A stretch of 16,967 bases of DNA from Candidatus Saccharibacteria bacterium CG_4_10_14_0_2_um_filter_52_9. GTDB lineage: Bacteria > Patescibacteriota > Saccharimonadia > Saccharimonadales > UBA4665. Location of the stretch: assembly GCA_002792275.1 (NCBI GenBank), contig PFOA01000060.1, forward strand, positions 1 to 16,967, written 5' to 3'. The notes under the pieces are model-generated. The model ran no database searches. It was not told the origin of the DNA and saw only the letters and a list, made by a program, of their open reading frames with translations. How positions within the stretch are numbered: position 1 is the first letter of the stretch; each line of letters begins with the position of its first letter. The translations under genes and the position numbers were made by a program. Positions 1 through 4,884 of this stretch are shown here, piece by piece.

Positions 1-225
1 CAGTTGGTTGATAGTTTTATTAACCCGGCCTTTACCCTGTTATTTGGCCAGGCGCTCTCTCAACGGACTTTCATTTTGCACTGGCACGACAGGGCGGCCA
101 GCTTCAGCTGGGGTGCCTTCGTTTATGGACTGATGAACTTCGTCTTCGTCATGTTGGCAGTCTACGCACTGTTTAAATACCTGAAACTCGACAAACTCGA
201 CAAACCCAAGGAAAAAGCCAAGTAG
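1..225 (+). CDS. mscL: Large-conductance mechanosensitive channel MscL, C-terminal part (5' truncated by window edge)
   Basis: The reading frame is open from the first base, so the gene begins outside the window and only its last 74 codons are visible. They contain the end of the first membrane helix region with a VDSFINPAF stretch (family pattern: a Val/Ile-rich segment followed by a conserved Pro), a periplasmic loop, and a second helix (GAFVYGLMNFVFVMLAVYALF) followed by a Lys/Asp-rich cytoplasmic tail. MscL is a homopentameric inner-membrane safety valve that opens on hypo-osmotic membrane tension. In MscL the loop is followed by a G-[AV]-F segment leading into TM2, as here. The tail holds a short in-frame duplication (LDKLDKPKEK). 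msrB follows after 2 bp, so the two are probably co-transcribed. Family assignment is from pattern and topology of a partial protein. Confidence 0.75.
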   Translation, partial: QLVDSFINPAFTLLFGQALSQRTFILHWHDRAASFSWGAFVYGLMNFVFVMLAVYALFKYLKLDKLDKPKEKAK

Positions 226-227
226 CT

Positions 228-626
228 ATGCAACTATCCGAAGACGAGTGGAAGCAAAAACTTACCAAAGAGCAATACCAGGTGTTACGCGAAAAAGGCA
301 CCGAGCCACCGTTTAGCGGTACGTTGCTAAATGAAAAAGGCAGTGGCGATTTTGTCTGCGCGGCCTGTGGTGCCCCAGTTTTCAAGAGTGACACCAAATA
401 TGATTCAACAACTCCCGGCCTGATCGGTTGGCCGAGTTTTTCCGATGTTGCCGACGGAGATGCAGTTGAACTGGTAGACGACAATAGCTTTGGCATGCAG
501 CGCACCGAGGTTATATGCAAAAACTGCGGAAGTCACCTTGGGCATCTTTTTGAAGATGAGTCTTCGTCGAACGGAAAGCACTACTGTATCAATTCCTGCT
601 CACTGGATTTCAAAGCCAAAAAATAA
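228..626 (+). CDS. msrB: Peptide-methionine (R)-S-oxide reductase MsrB
   Basis: The 132-residue protein reduces methionine-R-sulfoxide in oxidised proteins, regenerating methionine. The whole length fits a single SelR/MsrB domain. Zinc ligands are visible as two CxxC pairs (C44/C47 and C97/C100). Substrate-pocket motifs GWPSF (67-71) and GSHLGHLF (101-108) are present, and the catalytic cysteine is C120 in HYCINSCSL. The usual Ala after NS is replaced by Cys (C124), giving a second thiol four residues from the catalytic one. The site of the resolving Cys found in many MsrBs (within the GWPSF segment) is Ser here. Start ATG lies 2 bp after the mscL stop; a purine-rich AAGGAAAAAG upstream could act as a weak ribosome-binding site. 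Cytoplasmic (no signal peptide). Confident assignment. Confidence 0.95.
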   Translation: MQLSEDEWKQKLTKEQYQVLREKGTEPPFSGTLLNEKGSGDFVCAACGAPVFKSDTKYDSTTPGLIGWPSFSDVADGDAVELVDDNSFGMQRTEVICKNCGSHLGHLFEDESSSNGKHYCINSCSLDFKAKK

Positions 627-647
627 TAGTTTTTCGTCACCGAGCGC

Positions 648-1502
648 TTAATTACCTTTTTGTTCACCACCCTTCGGCAAAAAGTTCTTCTTGCTAATTA
701 TCGAACCGCCGGTTTCGGACTCAAGCTGTTTTCGGGCCTTGCCGGCCACGCCACCGCCGCGCCTGGCGGCATCTTGATTTTTGTCAAAACCCTGAGCGTC
801 ATCGGTGCGCGTGATTTCGGTGGTGGACGCTTCGCCCAGCATGGTGAAAATCAATTCCAGATCTGTCATGTGGTCTCGCAAATTTTCTCTTTTCAGCCCC
901 TTAAGTTTTTTATATTGACTGGGAGTCACACCAAAGGCCGCCTTGGATATCTCGGCCGTTAATATTGAATACCCTTGCCCAGCTTTAACGCCGCGCTTTT
1001 GCCATTCGTCCGTCAGCTCTTCACGGACGGCAATGCCCCGGGCGCGTTTTTCGATCCAATCGTCGCTATAACCTTTGGCTCGGTAAACGGCTTTCATTCG
1101 TTTCGCGGCCAATTCCGGGTTTTCGATTTCCTGAATTCGTTCGTAGCCAACTTTAGCCAACCAGCGCTTAAAAGGCTCGGCCTTGGGGCTTGGAACAGAC
1201 TGGATAAGCCGGAATATACCCTCGGTGTGCCAGCAGGGTAGTTTTTGCTTACCACCGCTGGTCTCAACGTTGAGCAAAAGGGGCGGTACAATTTGTACCG
1301 CCCCTTTATCCACAGTCTCCATAATTTTAGCTAGTTCGACATCACGCAGGCGTAGACGTCTTAAATACTGTGATGGATCTGCTGAGTCAGTTAAAGCTGC
1401 TACAACATCAGCAATCACGAACCACCACTCACCGCCGTGCAGTACCTTGCGGATCTCGCGCTGTCGGAACAGAGCTATTTTAGTCGTCTCGTCATCGGTC
1501 AT
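648..1502 (-). CDS. BRO-N domain protein with DinD-like C-terminal region (phage antirepressor-type)
   Basis: A 284-residue protein. Residues ~8-125 form a BRO-N domain (KVLHGGEWWFVIADVVAALTD near the start, then a GGKQKLPCWHTEGIFRLIQSVPSPKAEPFKRWLA core). BRO-N is a DNA-binding domain typical of phage antirepressors and baculovirus BRO proteins. Residues ~125-175 are a charged linker (ERIQEIENPELAAKRMKA). Residues ~180-284 carry ITAEISKAAFGVTPSQYKKLKGL, RENLRDHMTDLELIF and a Gly-rich GGGVAGKARKQLE tail; this resembles the region shared with DNA-damage-inducible protein D. It may bind DNA or respond to damage; target unknown. No prophage genes surround it. An extended -10 box lies 7 nt before the ATG, and a 31-bp perfect palindrome sits inside the coding region. 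Family confident, function not. Confidence 0.85.
   Translation of the reverse strand: MTDDETTKIALFRQREIRKVLHGGEWWFVIADVVAALTDSADPSQYLRRLRLRDVELAKIMETVDKGAVQIVPPLLLNVETSGGKQKLPCWHTEGIFRLIQSVPSPKAEPFKRWLAKVGYERIQEIENPELAAKRMKAVYRAKGYSDDWIEKRARGIAVREELTDEWQKRGVKAGQGYSILTAEISKAAFGVTPSQYKKLKGLKRENLRDHMTDLELIFTMLGEASTTEITRTDDAQGFDKNQDAARRGGGVAGKARKQLESETGGSIISKKNFLPKGGEQKGN
1277..1307. repeat. Perfect 31-bp palindrome inside the BRO-N gene (15-bp arms, 1-nt centre)
   Basis: The left arm AAAGGGGCGGTACAA (1277-1291) and right arm TTGTACCGCCCCTTT (1293-1307) are exact reverse complements around T1292. The stem is GC-rich in the middle and A/T at both ends, so on either strand the RNA would be a hairpin followed by a short U-run, like a bidirectional intrinsic terminator. 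It is fully inside the coding sequence, at the segment encoding KGAVQIVPPLLL. Confidence 0.9.
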
Positions 1503-1509
1503 TACTATG

Positions 1510-1518
1510 AGTGTAGCA
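1510..1518 (-). promoter_or_regulatory. Extended -10 promoter for the BRO-N gene (leaderless geometry)
   Basis: On the minus strand TGcTACACT occupies 1518-1510, followed by 7 nt (CATAGTA) and the ATG at 1502. No convincing -35 is seen 17 bp upstream. Transcription would start at or within a nucleotide or so of the start codon. Confidence 0.6.
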
Positions 1519-1529
1519 AGCCGATATTA

Positions 1530-1650
1530 AATAATCATTAAACCGGCTAATTTTACTACAAAGCTTTATAAGTATTTCGTATCACGCTATTGCATAAAAA
1601 GCTAAAATCTGCTACACTATAATAGTGATTCTTAAAAACCAATAATCATT
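1530..1650 (+). repeat. 10-bp direct repeat AATAATCATT flanking the divergent promoter region
   Basis: AATAATCATT occurs at 1530-1539 and again at 1641-1650, in the same orientation, 111 bp apart. Between and beside the copies, TGCTACACT occurs inverted (minus 1518-1510, plus 1610-1618). Apart from promoter elements the 1503-1705 interval is A+T-rich and holds nothing else I recognise. The repeat is A+T-rich and may be chance. Confidence 0.4.
1610..1618 (+). promoter_or_regulatory. Extended -10 promoter upstream of the kinase-like gene
   Basis: TGcTACACT at 1610-1618, with TTGCAT at 1590-1595 as a 17-bp-spaced -35. It is the same extended -10 as for the divergent BRO-N gene. Six bases after it is GTG (1625), in the same frame as the downstream coding region but stopped by TAA at 1643-1645. 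An overlapping TATAAT lies at 1618-1623. Confidence 0.6.
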
Positions 1651-1705
1651 TAAAGAATATGAATCAAACCCCAACCTTGGCGTTGAAGCGTTTGGTGAGC
1701 CACTG

Positions 1706-2551
1706 GTGGATGCTGGATTTGGCCCCCGCAATACAACATTACATAAACACCCAATCTATACACTAGCCAGCCATCCAAATTTAATTATTCGGCCGTATGA
1801 AGGGCTAGAATCATACGATTATTACCGTGGTCCGTTTGGCGATGTAGAGCCCCATACGCATCAAGAGAATATCGCTCGCGGGTTAAATTACCTTGACGAA
1901 GAATACGGTTTGCATACTCCTGGCCTTTCAATGGCACGCGAGTATGCGTACTCACGTACGAAAGAGTCCCATGGTGGCCAAACCGAGCATAGGTATCAGC
2001 CTTATGTGCTTGCAAATCGGATCGAGGGAATACCTTTTTTCCCAGAAAGGCTCCACGAAATTCCGGAGTCAATTACTACCAATGCCTTTAGCGAAATCAT
2101 TCGTTACCACGAAGATATGTTGACCAAATCCGGATACTATCTAGAGGATGTACGTTTGCCGCAATTGATGTGGGGCAAAGGACCTGGAGATCAAGAAAAG
2201 AAGGTATACTTCATCGATGTTGAATCAATTCCAGATGTAATAGATAACGATAGTTCAATCACGGCTAGTAAAGGTCCTTATTTCCTATCTGCGTATGCTC
2301 AATACAACGGCATGATGCTTACCAGAGACCTTATAGCTCTTGAAACCGCCTATGGCAAGCGGTATAGTCAACTGCGCACAGAGCTAGGAAAGCTGTTTCT
2401 CGATTATATTGCTTTAGACGATGCTCGTACGAGTGCGGAAGGAGCATTTGATCATCTTACATCTCATCCAGATATGCTCCCTGAAGAGGGGGATATGGTA
2501 GATGAAGTCCTAAGGGTCGCCAAACAAGCTAGGAGCCAAGAGGCTCAATAG
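1706..2551 (+). CDS. Unrecognised protein with kinase-fold-like features; 5' end disrupted or uncertain
   Basis: No family recognised with confidence. As drawn (GTG with a GGTGAG Shine-Dalgarno-like motif 6 nt upstream) it has 281 residues, no signal peptide and no membrane helix. The order of features is reminiscent of a protein-kinase/phosphotransferase fold. These are a glycine-containing N-terminal segment, a strand LIIRPYEG (26-33) where a kinase would have its Lys strand, and a helix ENIARGLNYLDEEYG. They continue with a hinge-like PYVLANRIEG, a catalytic-loop-like LEDVRLPQLMWG (146-157, D148), and a metal-loop-like VYFIDVE (167-173, D171). This is inference from motif order only. The frame is open and coding-like upstream to 1646, with no start codon before GTG 1706. 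A leaderless-type GTG at 1625 is cut off by TAA 1643, so the gene may be slightly truncated or decaying. Base composition is more A+T-rich than neighbours. It overlaps the end of the HxlR gene by 7 bp. Confidence 0.65.
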   Translation: MDAGFGPRNTTLHKHPIYTLASHPNLIIRPYEGLESYDYYRGPFGDVEPHTHQENIARGLNYLDEEYGLHTPGLSMAREYAYSRTKESHGGQTEHRYQPYVLANRIEGIPFFPERLHEIPESITTNAFSEIIRYHEDMLTKSGYYLEDVRLPQLMWGKGPGDQEKKVYFIDVESIPDVIDNDSSITASKGPYFLSAYAQYNGMMLTRDLIALETAYGKRYSQLRTELGKLFLDYIALDDARTSAEGAFDHLTSHPDMLPEEGDMVDEVLRVAKQARSQEAQ

Positions 2552-2883
2552 TTCGAACTGTACTTGGTACCCCAGCTGGCCATTTGCTTGAGGATAGGTC
2601 GTAGGTCTTCACCTTTTTCGGTGAGGGTGTATTCGGTGCGGGGCGGAACTTCGGCGAAGCTGGCTTTGGTGATAACGCCGTGGGCTTCCAGGTCGTCGAG
2701 GCGCTGGCTAAGGGTTCGCGGGTTGATATTGCCGACGGTTTTTTCGAGTTCGCAGAAACGCTTTGGGCCGGCAAATAGATCACGCAGGATGAGGGCCGTC
2801 CACTTATTACCAATAATCTGCATAGCCGACGCAATACAGCCGGTTTTGGATTCAATGGTTGAATTAACAGAGGAAGTTTTCAT
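2545..2883 (-). CDS. HxlR-family winged-helix transcriptional regulator
   Basis: A 112-residue protein that is all one HxlR/MarR-like winged helix. The pattern runs CIASAMQIIGNKWTALILRDL (helix 1-2 with the near-universal G-K-W), then GPKRFCELEK, then the recognition helix NINPRTLSQRLDDLEAHGVITK, then the wing PPRTEYTLTEKGEDLRPIL. HxlR proteins bind promoters as dimers and often respond to aldehydes or oxidative stress. The N-terminal Cys (C16) matches the position used as a redox switch in some members (for example HypR), so redox sensing is possible. ATG 2883 is chosen over a TTG at 2913 because the -10 box lies between them. The gene is divergent from orn and converges with the kinase-like gene; its target is unknown. 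Confidence 0.9.
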   Translation of the reverse strand: MKTSSVNSTIESKTGCIASAMQIIGNKWTALILRDLFAGPKRFCELEKTVGNINPRTLSQRLDDLEAHGVITKASFAEVPPRTEYTLTEKGEDLRPILKQMASWGTKYSSNY

Positions 2884-2893
2884 AGCTTTACAA

Positions 2894-2902
2894 AGTATAC
2901 CA
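2894..2902 (-). promoter_or_regulatory. Extended -10 promoter for the HxlR gene
   Basis: Minus strand TGgTATACT at 2902-2894, then 10 nt to ATG 2883. The -35 region is weak. A start about 7 nt after the box gives a leader of only about 3 nt. Confidence 0.55.
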
Positions 2903-2924
2903 TAGAGACGCAAGCAAGCTCAGT

Positions 2925-2930
2925 TATAAT
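2925..2930 (+). promoter_or_regulatory. -10 box for orn (leaderless geometry)
   Basis: A consensus TATAAT at 2925-2930 is followed by exactly 7 nt (ACAGGCA) and the orn ATG at 2938. No TTGACA-like box is evident upstream. It is divergent from the HxlR promoter, with the two -10 boxes about 25 bp apart. Confidence 0.65.
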
Positions 2931-2937
2931 ACAGGCA

Positions 2938-3516
2938 ATGATTGATAAAAAAGCCGTGCCGACTAAGTTGCTGTGGGTGGATTTGGAGATGACCGGACTA
3001 GACGCCGAGAATGACGTTATTCTTGAGGTGGCGGCCGAAGTTACCGACTTTGAGTTCAAGACTATTGCCAGCTACGAAGCCATCGTACAACAGCCGCGCG
3101 ACATAGTAGTCGACCGCATGCAAAAAAACATCTGGTGGGCGGACTTTCCGGCCAACCGTGATGAATTCGTTAACAAGCTGGATAGTGGCAAGCCGTTAGG
3201 GCAGGTCGAAAAGGAATTAATCGCCCTGGTGACCGAACATTTCGGTGCTGAAGCGGCCGTGCTGGCGGGCAACAGCATTCACAACGACCGCAACTTTATC
3301 AAAAAGTGGTGGCCGGGGCTAGATCTTAAATTACATTACCGCATGCTCGACGTCAGCGCCTGGAAGGTCTTAATGCAGGCCAAGTACGGCGTGCAGTTTG
3401 AGAAGAAAGAAGTGCACCGCGCCTTCGACGATATTCAGGCCTCAATTGCCGAACTTCAACATTATCTGGAATGGTTCAACCATGGATCACACGGCGATGG
3501 ATCACAAAACAGTTGA
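2938..3516 (+). CDS. orn: Oligoribonuclease (DEDDh 3'-5' exonuclease)
   Basis: A 192-residue cytoplasmic enzyme that degrades RNA fragments of two to a few nucleotides to mononucleotides, the last step of mRNA decay. In bacteria that use c-di-GMP it also clears pGpG. The DEDDh set is complete: D15 and E17 in WVDLEMTGLD, D117 in NSIHNDRNFI, H160 and D164 in HRAFDDI. The family signatures DRMQKNIWW and RMLDVSAWK are present. Length is close to the usual ~180 residues, with a short His/Gly/Ser-rich tail whose end overlaps the next gene. Strong consensus -10 directly before ATG. The MmcQ gene overlaps its 3' end, implying translational coupling. Confidence 0.95.
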   Translation: MIDKKAVPTKLLWVDLEMTGLDAENDVILEVAAEVTDFEFKTIASYEAIVQQPRDIVVDRMQKNIWWADFPANRDEFVNKLDSGKPLGQVEKELIALVTEHFGAEAAVLAGNSIHNDRNFIKKWWPGLDLKLHYRMLDVSAWKVLMQAKYGVQFEKKEVHRAFDDIQASIAELQHYLEWFNHGSHGDGSQNS

Positions 3517-3823
3517 AGACTACATACTGAGTATGCCGAACGCCCTGCGCGATTATCCTTTCGGCGAAGAAGTGGCAGTCTATAAAGTCGGCGGCAAGAT
3601 GTTCGGTCTGATCAGCGAGGGCAAAGATCCGGTTAGGCTCAGCCTGAAGTGCGACCTGGAGTTATCAAAAATTCTGCGTGAGAAATATGTAGAGGTTCAG
3701 CCCGGCTATCATCTGAACAAGAAACACTGGAACACCCTGGTTTTAACCGGCCAAATGGAATGGGAAGAAGTCCAGGGTCTGATTCGCCACAGCTACTACC
3801 TGATTGCCGGGCCGCCCGGCTAG
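3482..3823 (+). CDS. MmcQ/YjbR family protein
   Basis: A 113-residue protein with the MmcQ/YjbR (CyaY-like fold) pattern: VEDYILSMPNALRDYPFGEEVAVYKVGGKMFGLI, then SLKCDLELSKILREKYVEVQPGYHLNKKHWNTLVL, ending in LIRHSYYLI. The molecular function of this family is not settled; DNA binding has been proposed for some members. Two in-frame starts exist because ATGGATCACA is repeated 15 bp apart (3482 and 3497). The second start gives MDHKTVEDY, which looks more like a family N terminus, so the true start may be 3497. The start lies inside orn, so translation is probably coupled. Its stop overlaps that of the facing membrane protein gene in a shared CTAG. Confidence 0.88.
   Translation: MDHTAMDHKTVEDYILSMPNALRDYPFGEEVAVYKVGGKMFGLISEGKDPVRLSLKCDLELSKILREKYVEVQPGYHLNKKHWNTLVLTGQMEWEEVQGLIRHSYYLIAGPPG
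3806..3820. terminator. GC-only hairpin at the convergent gene ends (possible weak bidirectional terminator)
   Basis: GCCGGGC-C-GCCCGGC is an exact inverted repeat just before the shared CTAG stop of two convergent genes. There is no U-run on either side, so it is not a textbook intrinsic terminator; it also encodes the AGPPG end of the MmcQ protein. Confidence 0.35.
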
Positions 3824-4800
3824 TCGGTGGATGCCGAACTATTAAGCTGAGTAATAAGCAATTGAGCTTGCTGGTACTGGTCGGAGAGCAGGGCTTTACC
3901 TTTGTTGCCGGAAGTATGGTTGTAGGTTTGTTGCAAATCCGTAACGTAGGTGGTTAGTTTATCGTTAACTATTTCTTTAAATGTCTGGTTGTAGGTAGTG
4001 GCGGCAGCTGAGGTTGTCAGACGGGCATCGGTTTGGGAGCTGATCTTCAGAGCCAGCTGTTTGGCTGTAACCTTGGTGCCATTGGTCGACAGATACTTTA
4101 TTAGTTGTGATTGAGCACTACCCAGGCTAAGCTCGGCCGTGGCGGTGAAGTTCTTGTTGGTGGTGGAAAGATCCGGCTGTTGGTCGGCGTTGGTAGCCAG
4201 GTGGATTAGCTCCTGCTGATCCTGGGCAACAGCCACGAATGAATCCAGATTGGAACTACCGCCAAGCAGACCCTTAATGACGGTGAATACTATCAGTAAT
4301 ACTAGTAGACCTCCGGCTATGAAGACAGCGCGCATGGCGGCCGAGTTGCCGCCGGGCAGAGAGGCTTTATGCTGTTTGGGTTGTTCGGGATTCATGATGA
4401 AATCGTAGGGCTGAGGCTGGGCCGTGTTTGGGGCGGCCTGCTGAGGTGGTTGAGCCGGCTGAAAAGAATGCGAGGCCGGTGCCAGGGGATCGGGCTGTTG
4501 ACCGGGGTTCTCGGCCCAGTTAACATTGTACTGTTCACCGTTGGGCATGTTGTGGCTTAGCTTTAATTTATCGGGCGTTGGTGCCACAGAAAACTGCTTG
4601 GAGCCGAGGTTGCGAGCCATGACGGTATGAGGATTGGCCGTATTGGGCTGAATCACCCGTTGCTGCATATAGGCACCGGCGTATTGTTTCAAATGACCAG
4701 GCATAGATTTTTCCATGTACTGGGATATCTGCTTCTCGACATGTTGAGGGATGTGCGTGCGCTGACTCATAGCTGTTTGGTAGCGGGGATTTGAGGGCAT
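3820..4800 (-). CDS. Single-pass membrane protein with Pro/Gln-rich N-terminal region, function unknown
   Basis: A 326-residue protein I do not recognise. Residues 1-155 are hydrophilic and rich in Gln, Pro, Asn and His (including PAQPPQQAAPNTAQPQP) and probably lie in the cytoplasm. One membrane helix spans about 157-180 (VFIAGGLLVLLIVFTVI). Residues 185-326 are Ser/Thr/Gln-rich, mostly helical-looking, with no Cys, and would be outside. This layout suggests a cell-envelope protein of the type common in CPR genomes. It starts back-to-back with dnaG, 84 bp away, and has its own extended -10 box 6 nt before the ATG, which supports this start over an internal ATG at codon 11. Its end overlaps the MmcQ gene by 4 bp. 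Confidence 0.8.
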   Translation of the reverse strand: MPSNPRYQTAMSQRTHIPQHVEKQISQYMEKSMPGHLKQYAGAYMQQRVIQPNTANPHTVMARNLGSKQFSVAPTPDKLKLSHNMPNGEQYNVNWAENPGQQPDPLAPASHSFQPAQPPQQAAPNTAQPQPYDFIMNPEQPKQHKASLPGGNSAAMRAVFIAGGLLVLLIVFTVIKGLLGGSSNLDSFVAVAQDQQELIHLATNADQQPDLSTTNKNFTATAELSLGSAQSQLIKYLSTNGTKVTAKQLALKISSQTDARLTTSAAATTYNQTFKEIVNDKLTTYVTDLQQTYNHTSGNKGKALLSDQYQQAQLLITQLNSSASTD

Positions 4801-4806
4801 GCGTTC

Positions 4807-4815
4807 ATTAAACCA
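4807..4815 (-). promoter_or_regulatory. Extended -10 promoter (leaderless geometry)
   Basis: Minus strand TGgTTTAAT at 4815-4807, followed by 6 nt (GAACGC) and ATG 4800. No clear -35. Confidence 0.6.
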
Positions 4816-4871
4816 TAAGCTGATCTATCAAGTAAGCCGCCTACGCTTGCTGTTTACTCCTTGATGTTGAA

Positions 4872-4877
4872 TACTTA
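4872..4877 (+). promoter_or_regulatory. Weak -10-like box before dnaG
   Basis: TACTTA at 4872-4877 ends 7 nt before the dnaG ATG. It matches the consensus poorly, and is called mainly because its spacing equals that of the other unit heads in the window. Confidence 0.35.
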
Positions 4878-4884
4878 ACGGTAT

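Noticed and set aside
1659..1766. Small open frame starting ATG 1659 (35 codons)
   Set aside because: It is out of frame with the coding-like sequence on the same strand and shows no SD or family resemblance; probably incidental.
648..2883. Prophage or integrative element
   Set aside because: Apart from the BRO-N gene no integrase, transposase, structural gene or convincing attachment repeats are seen.
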